Below, in pieces: positions 12,440 to 24,067 of a stretch of 64,000 bases of DNA (positions are counted from its first letter, which is position 1; each line of letters begins with the position of its first letter). Under the pieces are notes generated by a model. It ran no database searches. It had not been told where the DNA came from and saw only the letters and a list, made by a program, of their open reading frames with translations. A program made the translations under genes and the position numbers. The stretch comes from Citrus sinensis (taxonomy: Eukaryota; Streptophyta; Magnoliopsida; Sapindales; Rutaceae): assembly GCF_022201045.2 (NCBI RefSeq), contig NC_068557.1, positions 30,729,501 through 30,793,500 on the forward strand. Direction: 5' to 3'.

Positions 12440-14846
12440 CTAAAGCTCTCGAGAAGACGAGCTGGAGGAGTCCAAAAAGGAGATCCTCTGCCTCTTGTTT
12501 GGAAGTGTTGTTCTCGGAGAGTATTCCGGCGAGGGAGAAGCTTTCTCCAACACAGAATTCAGGGCCTGCTGAACATCATTTGCAAGAGTTTGGGATGCCT
12601 CAGCATTCCCTTCTTTGCAGCTGGTAAAAACAATGACATTCTTCAACCGGCCTCCCAATGTTGATATTTCTGCCTTCAGCATCTTCAGCGGCAGGGCATC
12701 AAGAGCTTGTCTTAGATCAGACATTAGCTCAGGCCGGTACTCGCAGCAGATAGATGCCTTGTATAGAAAGTCTGCATCTCCGGCTTCCTCATCATTATAT
12801 GGTTCAACTTTCACTTCATCAGCGTCGGTTGGGATGAGAAAACCTTTGCTAGCTTCAATTGCATTGGTTTTCAGTTCTTTTACTTGGCGAATGACTTCGG
12901 CAAGCAAGGTGGCCTTGTCCATCTATGAACAACAACCAAACCTCAGTTAGAACAGGCCACATAAATGATCTCAAGCTGTCACTATGATTATTACATCATA
13001 GCTTGCCAGGTTGACTCCTAAGCTTATTTTATTAGATAAGTAAATCATCATTTCAGTTTAAATATATGTAGATTTGCTGATCGCAGAAGTTTGTTTGTTC
13101 CTTGATTGAACTGCCAAACATGATAACTATTGATAAGTTGAGCAACAGACATTTAAGCCTCAAGTAATATATGCCAAGAAATACACCTCATAAGCATCTA
13201 TAACAGCTAACAGAAGAGCTGGCATGTTGCCCCACAAAAGGAGGTAATCAATATAATATCACCACTTGTCAATTCGAAATCATATATGGTCTGCTACCAA
13301 TTAAGCTTTGACAGCAATATAACAAATGTATGGTCATAAGTCATCCCATAAATTTATATGTTGTTTAACCACCATATGATCATCAAATTAGTTAATAATT
13401 AGGTTGACCTTTGCTAGGATGAAAGTTTTCAACCTTATTAACTATATAGGTGCCTTTCACTTTCACTCTAGCAAATGGTTTTTTTTTTTAAAAAAAAAAT
13501 AAAAATTAGGATTGCTTCTGAGCTTTCACCAGTTGGAAGATCTTCATACATGATAACATAAAGAAACGCTGAAGGCGGCATAGCTGAATACTTTAGTTTC
13601 TAATCAACATACAACAGGTTCTTCAACAAATCCCTGGGATTGTTACCCCTTTTCCCGGCCCTTAGCTTGGCAGCGACCGCCTTCACTTTATTTTTGCAAA
13701 CTTCTAACAAATTTCAATCCAAGAATTTTCTATAGACAAACTTGGACAAGTGATTTCAAAACAGAGAAACCAATTCACTCATTCAGAATCATGAACATCC
13801 AGCTGATAGAAAACCAAAAATTAAATGAATTAAAAGAAGAAAATCGATTAAAAAAAATCCTCAAATCAAAACTCTTATTTTCTTTTGTGAATCAAAAGGG
13901 AAATTGTATTCCGATAATCCCGAGCTAAAGAAGCTGTAAGGGAAATGAGGCTTCTCAGAAATATCAGAGTGCATGATTGTAGTTGTTATTACTTTTTTTT
14001 TTTTACCCTTAAAAAATTCTTGTAATTTGAATTCAGAAGACCAACCAAAAAAGGCAAATTGAAAAGATCCTAGGGCACAATTTAACTAAGCAAGGTGAAT
14101 AATAGCAGACGTAGTTTCTTAAGTTCCCAAAATCTCGTTGTTAGCAAACCTGTATAACGAGTCATATTTTTTCGCTTTCTGAAAAACAAAAGGAGGCCGA
14201 GTAATCCTCAAGTTTTGTGATGAGCTCTAAACAATGAAAATTGTGAGCTTGGTGTTATTTTCTCCTCTTAACATTCTAGGCAACCAAACGTGATATTCCT
14301 CAACAGAAAATAAATCTTATACAAAATTCATCAGCAAGCATTTCTACGATTCAAAGAATGCTTACAAGCTAATTATAAGCATCCACATCAACCCCCGCTT
14401 CATCTAAATCGTCATAAAACAAATTTTGTCAAAGGTTCAAAGATCAAATCAACGGGCTAAAATAATTAATTAAGCACATCAATAGCAAAAACTAACTAAT
14501 ATAATTATATAAACCTACATGGAAAAGAAATAACCTTTCCGTTGGGAGGTACGAGACCACGGAGTGTATCAAGATGAGCATTGATCCTCTCTCTTCTCCT
14601 CCTCTCTGCTTCACTATGATTTTTCAAAGCAACCATAGCCTTAGCCTCAGATACTTCCTTCTTTCCCACTTTAGCAGGAGCCTTCACAAGCTCGCCTCTT
14701 ACGCTATCCAACACCAAAGACTGAGGAATCGATCCCCCGCGCAAATTAGCTCCATTAAAACCACCTAAAAATGGATCATAAAGCTTACTAAAACCACCAA
14801 AACCTTGCCCAAGTGGAGAATTCTGATCAAAAGAATATGCAGCCAT
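12440..14846 (-). CDS. bHLH transcription factor, bHLH30-like, with C-terminal ACT-like domain
   Basis: Two exons, 14846-14535 and 12922-12440, give 264 residues. The donor GGAAAG|gttatt and acceptor catag|ATGGAC split the bHLH in its loop, the usual intron position. The basic region carries His77, Glu81 and Arg85 (KNHSEAERRRRERIN), the H-E-R pattern of E-box/G-box binders. Helix 1, the loop and helix 2 follow (LDTLRGLVPPNGK, then MDKATLLAEVIRQVKELK). Residues ~155-235 look like the ACT-like dimerisation fold of this subfamily. The tail is Ser-rich. Arabidopsis relatives (bHLH30/T5L1, bHLH32, bHLH106/107) act in vascular patterning or stress; which role applies here is not shown. A nuclear location is expected. 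The 1.6-kb intron holds nothing I recognise. A TATA motif lies at 15373-15381, implying a ~500-nt leader with an upstream ORF. Confidence 0.93.
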
Positions 14847-14885
14847 TGTGAGTTTGTTTCTGACAAAGGTTACTACAGGGTTGTT

Positions 14886-15068
14886 TTACGACCGAAAAAT
14901 GAAAAAGAAGAGGAGACCAGGAGGGCGAATGGTGGGAGCAAACCAGAAAGAAAGTTTTTGGTCAGGGAAGTTTGGCTTGTTACAGACTTTGATGATGTTG
15001 GTAGAGATTCTTCTTCTTCTTGATCTTATGGTGATATATTCCATTACGAAAAAAGTACAAGCTTTCAA
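14886..15068 (-). other. Candidate upstream ORF in the bHLH leader (60 codons)
   Basis: If transcription starts near the TATA motif at 15373-15381, this 60-codon frame (MKACTFFVMEYITI..., ending FFFIFRS) lies wholly in the 5' leader and ends 40 nt before the bHLH start codon. Its length and position suit translational control. Conservation cannot be judged from one sequence. Confidence 0.35.
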
Positions 15069-15372
15069 GGTGTTTAAAGAAGATGATCAATTGGAAAACA
15101 TCCACATTTTCTTCTTGAAGCTCTTGAATTCAAGCATTTCTATTGTTTTTTCTTTGGAAAACGTGAGATTCTTGGAGGGTTTTTGTATATAAACAAAGAC
15201 AGATACTTCTAAAACTTTGAATCGAATCAAGACTTTGTGATTTCAATGAATATTCAAGACAAAAGAGACAAGATTACTAGTCAAATTAAAGAGTTCACGG
15301 AGAACTTTTGATTTTGAAGAACAAGAAGAAGACTTTTTCGTTAGAGATAGCAAGGGCAGTCACAAAGTTGCA

Positions 15373-15381
15373 TTATATATA
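15373..15381 (-). promoter_or_regulatory. Putative TATA box of the bHLH gene
   Basis: The minus strand reads TATATATAA, about 530 bp upstream of the bHLH start codon. It is the best TATA match in that stretch. Transcription would begin about 30 nt downstream. Confidence 0.4.
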
Positions 15382-16389
15382 CAGATCCAAATTATATGAA
15401 TGATTGAAATGATCAAATTCATTTAAATAATTTTGAGTTCTTTTTGGCAGTTTTTGAGTAAGTATGTGGTGGGGAAACCCTACAAATAAGTGGTGACTGT
15501 TGAGGGATTATACAAACAAAATTTGAAGTCAAATGAATAAAATTGGTGTTTAAGTAAAAAATTTATCATTAAACGATAAGTACTATTTTGATGTGACAAT
15601 GACCAATAATTGAATCTTAAGTCTAAGAAAAATGAAGTCTAAAAATAATAATGTTTGACATTCAAGAGCTTCTTACTTCAATTGCTTATTATTAATTATG
15701 TGCTTGTGATATTGATATGTTTAGGTGTGGAAGTCGTAGAGTTAATAACCATGCTTACGCAATTCAAAAAGTGTATTTAGCATATGTTCTTGCACTAAGA
15801 AACTAATACTTCTGAGTACTAGTTTTTTCATGAGAACTAAGTTTATATGGGGATTACATATGATTGTATAAATTTAAATTTATTTATACAAAGAGATTAA
15901 TAAACTTAAGACTGAACATTAATAAAGATTGGCTTAAATATATAAAAAGATATTGAATAATGATATACCTATAAGTTTTTATATAAGCCAATTTGAGATT
16001 GTAGTGGTTGATGAATAAATTATTTCTGTTGTGCGGATTAAATAAGTTACTGATTAAAAAAGTTGACTGATATTTGTAAACTGTGTTGCAATTGATGTGT
16101 GTTTGGAAAAGTATAGTACATACGTTTGCTAAATTTTATTAAGAAAGTGTTGTTTTATTATATAATTAGTAAAATTGAAATAAATTTCAATTACCTTTTA
16201 TTTATATATTAGGATTTATAGAAAATAAGATATAACTGTCTTTTGTTAAAATATTATGGTTATAATAAGAACTTTACAAATGTGTGAAGACTTATTTGAT
16301 TCATACTTTCAAAAATTAATGTCAAAATAGAGAAAATTATAAAATATGCCGCTTTTAAAAGAATTTTACCATACGTCATTTTTGCCAAA

Positions 16390-16579
16390 GAGTGATGATA
16401 CAACCACAAACTTATCTTGTACAAACTGATTTGACATTAATTAATTGGTTGAATGAAAATATAAAATAATAAAAATAGATCATGTGGGTCAATAAATATT
16501 TAATTCAACCAATTTTATCATGTTACATAAGTTTGTACAAAATAAATTTGTATAAAAGTTTGTGGCTATATTATTACTT
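16390..16579. mobile_element. Mutator-type MITE, 190 bp
   Basis: Flanked by an exact 9-bp target duplication TTTGCCAAA (16381-16389 and 16580-16588), the Mutator signature. The left end starts GAGTGATGATACAACCACAA. The right end is its imperfect inverted counterpart (GTGGCTATATTATTACTT). The element is AT-rich and non-coding. A second family member is at 53875-54085. Confidence 0.8.
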
Positions 16580-16786
16580 TTTGCCAAAACTAATGAAAGA
16601 AGCCACTTATAGCTTTCCTCAAATCCCAAATGGACCCATAAATTATTTGATAGCTTACAAAATATGAAGGATTGGTTGGATAAAAATATCACAAGGTCCG
16701 CATTTCTTAAATGCTTCTACTTTTTAATCAATTCAAATTCATATAATGTAAGTTGTTAGCTCAACTTATACCAGGTATTCATTTAA

Positions 16787-16977
16787 TAATAAAGATACAC
16801 ATCCTAAATTTTTTAATCCTAAATTTAATCTCAAATGACGTGTCATTAATTGAATTGTTGGTAATTATTGACAAGATCCAAGTAAATTAATTGTATTATC
16901 TCACCAACCAATTGATGAATGCTACATCATTTAAGATAATTTTTTGAGATAAAAAAATTGAGATGTGTATCACTGCT
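16787..16977. mobile_element. Second MITE, 191 bp, with 11-bp flanking repeat
   Basis: Both sides carry TATTCATTTAA (16776-16786 and 16978-16988). Termini are imperfect inverted repeats sharing GATACACATC about 8 bp from each end. A 9- to 11-bp target duplication points to the Mutator superfamily, but the termini differ from the 16390 element, so this is another family. Confidence 0.65.
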
Positions 16978-18238
16978 TATTCATTTAATTATTAATAATT
17001 GTATCATTATTAAAAGATATTTTAATAGGACTAAACTTCTACATTTATAATTCATTTCTAATAGTCCATTTGGTTAGGCATTATTTATCTATTGGATATA
17101 TGTTGATTTGGAACTCTCAACTTCTTTGTCATTTTTTGGGCACAAAGCATGTGTTTTCTTTTGATGTCTTCTTAATTATGGCCAAAAGACAAAATAATAT
17201 TTGGACGTCAAGAAAAGCTGCCCCATCACTTTATGAAAGCCAATCTTCTCTTATCAGGCATTAACAACTTCCATCGACATCAATATTCAACAACAATTGA
17301 TTAAAAACGACATGGGCGAAATCAAACCTTTGCTTCAAGAAGCTCATTGTATTTTATTGGGAAGACTTGCTTTTAATAGGTTATGGCCTTCTTGCCTTGT
17401 CATCGTCTACTCTTGAAGCGGTCATTAGTTTCCAACAATAGCACTTTCTCATTTTAAAATCAAAATAGGGTTTTGAATTGATGGGGTTCGTCTAGATTCA
17501 AGTAACTGAAGATAAGACCATCAAATTAAATTATCACGAGTATTTGTCTAAACTTTCTTTCATTAATCACCCACCTTTTTTAAATTTTTATATTATTAAC
17601 TTATGTTGAAATATAGCACAATGTGTTTTGTCCACAACTTAAAAAAATGCATTTCCCAATATATTTAAATTCAAGAGCTTCAGATTTTATTTCTCCTTGA
17701 ATCCTGACTTGTTTGCATCAATGACCACAATTTATTATAATGGTTAAAGTCTCTTCATATGTCATAATTTATCCTGATTTCTAATGCTATTAATTTACGG
17801 TTGGGTGATTCTTAAGTCCTAATCTTTATTTCAAAAAATTTCGTGAGTTCCTCACTTTATCTATAATCACAATCACACAAAAAGAAGTCGGTAACTCAAG
17901 TGTTGTAAGAAATAAGATCTTAAAGAAAAGTTATAACTATTAACCATTGGAGCTTTCTTAATTAAATATTCACATTTATATTAATTATTGATCGAAAACT
18001 ATATTAAGAATCTAGTTAGAATTACTGCCCACATTTCTGGTTTTTTGGGGGGGTGGGGGGAGGGGGGTGTGAACTCTTGTATGTCCCTTGAAAATCACCT
18101 GATAGCCAACTCTCGTGTTAACAAAGATTTCTGTTTATTTGATTATTTGATGGCAAACTACTGACACTTTAACTAAATTTTATAAATGAAATTTGAAGGG
18201 TAATTGAAAAGGTTATTTAGATTAAACACATAAAGCTT

Positions 18239-18316
18239 ACGTTTTACTATATATATATTTTTTGGTTAAACCACGAGGTATCCTGGGTAGGGCTCCAACG
18301 TTTTACTATATATATT
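18239..18316. mobile_element. Tiny retroposed fragment with 18-bp target duplication
   Basis: The string ACGTTTTACTATATATAT occurs at 18239-18256 and again from 18298. Between them are ~41 bp that begin with a T run followed by GGTTAAACCACGAGGTATCC. Read on the minus strand this is a short body followed by an A run, as in a 5'-truncated SINE or LINE insertion. Confidence 0.5.
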
Positions 18317-19330
18317 AATTACGTTGAATGTTGAAACATAAAAACATTTTTTTCCTATTCAAGTGACTTTATCACATCACAGTGCCATTGAGGCACTCAA
18401 GCATTGGCTCTCACTAAAGTGAGGTTCCCCCAAGTGGGGACTCTACTACCCCGTCGTTTCTCTCCTTAAGTATATAAGTAAGTTGAAAATATTTATTTAC
18501 AGTAAATATTTAATTCTTTAATATTAATGAGGATAAAAATGTAGGTTTATATATAAAAAAAAATGTTAAAAATAATTAAAAAAAAAAAACGTACTATAAC
18601 ATATATTGCCTATTTGGTACGAGCCAAATGTTTTTAGTTAATTAATTAATTAATTAATTATTTTCTTGAAAGAAGCCAAGTCACTTTTCGAAAATTCAAA
18701 AGATAAAGAGTCAGAGTTCGTCCAACTTGGTCTTCTCTCAAAGGATCCAAACACATTATTCAAACTCGTCTTTGTTTCATCCAAAATAGACTACACAGAC
18801 TACACGTGCTCGAGCACAAATAACCATGCTTCGAGAGGAAAAAAACTAGTGGGACGACGCTGAGTTAGCAAAGTAATAATGGGTGATTTATTGATATTTT
18901 TAATATTAGATTTAATGCCGACGCTGTAATGAGAGTTACTGATTCTACTGCATGATTAGAGTATCATTTTGGACGACTGTCTCATTATCTTGGTTAGAAC
19001 ATAAGCCCTTCTCGCATTGAAATGGTGGGATATAACTTCAGGAGACTTTGAAGTGTATTTATTTTTTAAAGAGTAATATGTCATATGTGCACAAAAAAAA
19101 TATTACATAATTACTACGTGATAAAAGATTTAGTACAAGATAAAAACTACAGTGAAACTTCAATAAATTAACAGTCTTAATTGAGGGATATAGTACAAGA
19201 TAATTAAGAGAAGATTTTTCTTCCACATGAAGCCAAACAACGTTCTTGGCCGTTCCCATGGATTTCTTTTGGTAGTTTATAATCATTAGGGCTTGATTTT
19301 CCAAAGAGCATTGGCGTTATTGCTGTTTAG

Positions 19331-19474
<144 letters not shown>

Positions 19475-19723
19475 TGACATTTAAACATCTGACAAGCAGA
19501 AATGCTGAATGTCTATAGTCTTGTTTTTCTTGAACAAGAAGTTGATGGTAGGGCCACCTATATATGTTGCCTTGGGTCGGTCAATTGCTTAGGGTTCGCC
19601 TTTCACCTTTTCCACTGGGACCATTACATTGGAGCAGGAGTACAAGAGCGACATTTTTGGGGAATAGGTAAGCTCAGTAGCTTATGTGACTATAGCAAAG
19701 ACGTTCTCTTATTTGATTCATAA

Positions 19724-19885
<162 letters not shown>

Positions 19886-19971
19886 TAGATCATCTCAGCG
19901 AAGGTTTATTTTTTCTTTTGGTTCACTCTCTGTTTGTTATTATTTATTTATTTTGGTTGGGAAAATGTACT

Positions 19972-21004
19972 TGTTTTCAACTGATTTTGGGGTAGGAAAA
20001 GTCAAACCAATCTAGAACAATAAATTTATATTTTTGTGGGAGATGGGGTACCTCACTAGTTTATTGTGTGCGGTGCGGTGTATCTAAGATTTGGGGGAGG
20101 TGAGAAAGGGAGAGAGAGTGGTAACAATGGTGAAAGGTTTAGAACTAAGAGAGGTATCCTTCGAGATGGGCTCCACACCTGCAAAACAGTGAAATAGAGG
20201 TTAGAGGTGAAGCCGGGGTACCCCGGCGTTCACACTCCGACGCTCAAGTTAGCAAACTCGAGCTTTTGTGGTAAAGAGAGCTAGCTAGCCCTCTGTAAAT
20301 TAGGGTTTAAGGTTGAAGAAAACCTATTTTCTGGAGTGTGAGTGTTTTTGGGCGAATCAGAGCATGATGGAGAATGAAACCTAGGCACCTTTATATATGG
20401 AGTACCTCAGCTGCCACGTGGCGTACTCTTTTTGGCTAACGTCATTTTACCTCTTTATAATTGTTTTTGGGCCGTTATTTGCATGTTCGCGGCGTATCTC
20501 ATCTTTTGGAAACGTGGCGCGCGTTGGCGAGTGGTCCAGGGTACCTCTGCAGTAGCTGTCGGGTAGGCGGCTAGGGACCACTGTCCTTGGGACAGTGTCC
20601 TTCACTTTTGGCAGAGGTAGCAGGCGGCTGTCCCTCCTTTTAGCACGTCGCTTTTGATTCCTAATTCTGACAAAATCAAATGATATCTTTTAGGAGGCGA
20701 AGACGTTTCTCATGGCGGATATTTTCGGTGGATTCTCTCACATCCGCTTTGCCGGGTACCTCGAGTTACGTGGGGTACCCCCTATTACGCGGGGTACCCC
20801 TATTGGTATGGGGTACCTCTATTTGTATGGGGTACCTCTATTTGTATGGGATACCTCTAATTGTGCAGGGTACCTCTATTTATACGGGGTACCTCAAGTC
20901 ATGCCGGGCACCTCAGATTATGCAGGGTACCTCCGATTGTGCTGATATCATTCCATTGGCTGACACGTGGCGCTCTATTACCTTTCCTATTTTTCCCTCA
21001 AACA
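19972..21004 (-). mobile_element. Solo LTR, ~1.03 kb
   Basis: Starts TGTTTTCAACTG and ends CTCAAACA (the TG...CA, TGTT...AACA form of LTRs). It is flanked by the 5-bp target duplication GTACT (19967-19971 and 21005-21009). No internal retrotransposon body is present. Removing it leaves a ~106-bp intron, a normal plant size. Orientation is inferred as minus: the TATA motif CATATATAAAGG (20388-20399) reads on the minus strand, downstream of a 19-bp tandem array that would lie in U3. Two G-box-like ACGTGG motifs lie near 20415 and 20965. Confidence 0.75.
20754..20943. repeat. 19-bp minisatellite, ten units
   Basis: Ten tandem units in strict 19-bp register. The TACC core falls at 20757, 20776, 20795 and so on to 20928 (two units read ATACC or CACC). 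A typical unit is GGGTACCTCTATTTGTATG. It lies inside the solo LTR. Because 19 is not a multiple of 3, it keeps several frames open, which explains the repetitive open frames at 20680-21127; these are not genes. Confidence 0.93.
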
Positions 21005-21226
21005 GTACTTATTCAGTTGACTAGTTTTGATCTGTTTGAATGTCTGTACTTTGACAGGGTTTGTTGTTGGCTGTGTACAACACATTGTCTGAGGACGGCA
21101 AAAAGGAGTTTAAGGCTGGCTGCATAAAGCGGCTCGTATGATCATCCTATGCATATCTTGTATGAGTGCTATACATATAGAAGTTGCCGGTGGGAGTGAG
21201 ATTCGTGGTGCAGTCTTGGCTGGTCG

Positions 21227-21596
21227 CTCATTTTATGTGAGTTTTTTTTTTTTTTTTAATATTGTTATACATGATTGTTACTGATATTATATCAGGTATT
21301 ACAATTAATATTTACAAACAGATTTTACAATTGAGACTTTCTTCGTGGCATGTACTCCTCTGAAGCGCTGCCAAAATTCTTTAAGCCCTCTCAAATATTC
21401 AAGAGTTGTCCACTCCACTCACATTTCGTGAGGGATAGACTGGCTCCACTCAATTATTTGATAATTGAGGGAGGATTGTAAACAACTTCCATAAGTATTT
21501 TTATGGAGGCTCAAACCCTTGCACTTACAATGTTGAGTGAAGTGCAAGGGTTCTCCCACTGGACCAAAGATCCATTAGTCTCATTTTATGTGAGTT
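21227..21596 (-). mobile_element. tRNA-derived SINE with 17-bp target duplication
   Basis: The body is 21244-21579, flanked by CTCATTTTATGTGAGTT at 21227-21243 and 21580-21596. On the minus strand it opens GGATCTTTGGTCCAGTGGGA, which resembles a tRNA A box. GGTTTGAGCC, a B-box-like motif, follows within ~50 bp. The element ends in a run of A (the T run at 21244-21258). These are the marks of a pol III SINE. It sits at the edge of the last KARI-like exon. Confidence 0.8.
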
Positions 21597-23448
21597 GATA
21601 TCACTGTGTGGGAGGGATTTATAATTTTTTTTATTATGCTTTAAGACATTAAAGCTAACCAAAGTGGAAAGTTGGTGAATGTGTTCGTGAAACTTGGCTC
21701 CTGTGAAAAACAAGGAGATTCACCTGAATTATCGACGATTATATATGTTGAAGATCCGGCCACCGAGTGTGTGCGACCTGCGGACCTATACTATATTATT
21801 AATTTTTATGTCTGCGAGTATATGCATGTATGATAATTGATTTTCCTTTATATTTTACTAAAATATTTGGTTTCATTTACTATATATAGTTAAATTTATA
21901 ACTATAAAAACTAACTTCTACTCTATTCCATGAATGACTAAATCCCACCTTATTTTGGGGTTGTAATGTTTAGGAAACTAAGTAAAAATTGTAGCATTAT
22001 CGTTTGATTCTAGTAAAAATCTTTTAGAAGTCAGAGAACTAGTGCTGTGTCCACTACCCACCACTCGACCAATTGAGTGGTATGCAAAATCTTACATAAT
22101 TAATAGAAGATCCAATTATTACATATACCACTAAGGTATTATATCCTATAATCTGATGGTCAAAAGTCAATAAAATACTACGACCGTGAGATACTGTATC
22201 TACGCACTGTGTTTGTATATAGTCCCGGGCTCACCGTAGAATTAACAAATTTTCTTTTATTTATTTTTAGAAATTCAAAACCAATAAAAACAAGCGGACT
22301 TATGGGTTTCGCATCGCTCGTGTTAACTAACCCAAACCCGCTCCGATCGCCAAAAAGGCGGATCTTTCGGACCAGGTCAAGCAAATTAGCTGGCGGGCTT
22401 CAGCCCAAATTCAGTCCGTCGCATAAAAAAAAACTCTCAAAATGGACTGGCGTCGTGTAGAAACTAGAAAGGCTTGCCATAGCCGCCTCCAAATAAATAG
22501 GATCAAAGCAAAAGATTTTCAAGATGGGAGTGAATAATGAATGAATGACGCAGGCGCAGCAGCACCGTCGCTGAGTCTGGCTCTAGCTGAAACTTGAAAG
22601 AGTTCCTCCGAACAAGGTACCTCCATCCATTCCCTTAAACTTGAAACTTCTGGTGCTCAAGTATTTCAAGTATCTTAAATGCGATTTCAACTAATCTATT
22701 GTACGAAGCTTCGAAACAGGAATTTCTTATAACAGTTTAAACGCCTAAAAAAATTGTGTCTGAAACGAGGTGGGCGCGATTACTTGTTTAGTTAATTGCT
22801 AGGTTACGCGAACAATTTCGACAAATATTATTATTTTTGTGGGTGGTGGATGTCTTTGATATTTCTTTAGGTCTTGGGTTTAAGTTAATTTGGGTACATA
22901 TTCTTCTATAAATCAGCAACGTAAAAATACAATAAGTTAATTCATTGCAGAAAGATGGAGATGGTAGTACCTCTTTTCTAAATGGTTTTCCCAAAATTGA
23001 ATAATGAATGAAAACTTAACAGAGTTGATTCGATGATCAATTTGCGAAAAGAGGTTTGGGTGATAAAAAAGCACAACTAATGATGTCTATTTGGAATTTT
23101 TTCCTGTGATAATTTTCTTAGTATTGGGGGCTTTTGGCACTAATATTTTGTTGAGCATTGAAAATATCAATTAATTATATGATCCTCTTCTTATTATCGT
23201 TCCACTTAAATTTTCTTTCTGCCTGTGAAAAAAAAAAAAAAAAAAAAAGAATAGTGCCAAGTTAGAATATATGGCCTACTTGCAAAGTAGTAGCATTTAA
23301 ACATTTAAACTTTAGAACAACATAAAATTTACTTCCATGATTCAAAACGCTACAGAGATGGTATGCAGAGAATACTAGTTCAAACAGAGATAAAAGTTCT
23401 TTTCCTGATGTTAAGACTTAGTTGGAGTTTATATTTCCCTTCAGTACT
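21597..23448. other. Intergenic, no gene seen
   Basis: AT-rich with short open frames that match no family. A GC-richer patch at ~22450-22620 ends in GAACAAG|gtacct, which could be the donor of a non-coding 5' exon on the plus strand; this is speculative. An A20 run lies at ~23229-23248. Confidence 0.4.
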
Positions 23449-24067
23449 AAAATGTTACTGCTTGAAATTTAAAATATTCAAAGCCAAAGACAAATCTACA
23501 AGTCATGTAAGAAAAATCATTAGCTTAAGTTTATCAAATTCACCATCATCATCAAAATCCCATCATCGATTTCATCTAAACAGCAGTTAAAGCGAGGAAC
23601 TGAAGGTAAGTACCTTTTGATGACGGCCGTGAAGCCGTAGCTTGGCAAATAGCAAGCACAGTCGGCGATTGACTGGCAACAACCGTGGTGAGCGATCCAA
23701 CAAACAGCACGCGTCACGCGGCAGCAGTAACAGAAAGCAGCGGTGTCAAGGGGCGGCCGTTAAGCCTGTTTGCAACGGCAGCGTGTGTTTTGCATTGAAA
23801 ATTAGAGTTTTTCCTTGGCGTTCTGGTCTCTGTGCTCTGTTTTGTTTTGATTTACTTTGTTTTCATTTTTTTAAATAAAAAAATGAAAAAATTCAGGTCC
23901 AGAATCCGGATAAACGGGTTCACGGATCCTAAATGTAAAAGACATAACCGAGTTGGACCAACAAAAGGGTACTTTTGTAAAAATAGTTGGAAGGGGTAAA
24001 TGGGTCTGTAAAGGGAGGCAGGCTCAAAGTCCATAAAATGGAACAAGTCCATAAACATGTTGCAAAT
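23449..24067 (+). repeat. Inverted duplication, left arm (619 bp)
   Basis: Nearly identical to the reverse complement of 25272-25891. Small differences include AAGG/ACGG in the GGTAAGTACC neighbourhood and single-base indels. A 78-codon frame in this arm (23642-23878) recurs in the right arm as 69 codons after a one-base indel, so it is probably not coding. Confidence 0.95.

Larger units (their letters stand above)
15382..19315. other. Gene-poor AT-rich stretch
   Basis: No gene is supported here. Identified contents are two MITEs (16390-16579 and 16787-16977), a short retroposed fragment (18257-18297), a G-rich run (~18048-18067), a hairpin-prone GC-richer patch (~18385-18455) and an AATT microsatellite (~18640-18660). 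The plus-strand open frames at 17070-17264 and 18666-18863 resemble nothing I know. Confidence 0.5.

Noticed and set aside
20754-20943. Regular short repeats that could suggest a CRISPR array
   Set aside because: Units abut with no unique spacers, and the DNA is plant nuclear. It is a minisatellite inside an LTR.
20680-21127. Open frames encoding repetitive peptides
   Set aside because: The 19-bp period keeps all three frames open by chance. They have no start context or family.
21244-21579. tRNA gene on the minus strand
   Set aside because: Box-like motifs are present but no cloverleaf forms, and the A tail with target duplications shows a SINE.
23642-23878. 78-codon frame repeated in both arms as a possible conserved small protein
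   Set aside because: The right-arm version is shortened by a one-base indel, and the duplication alone explains the similarity.
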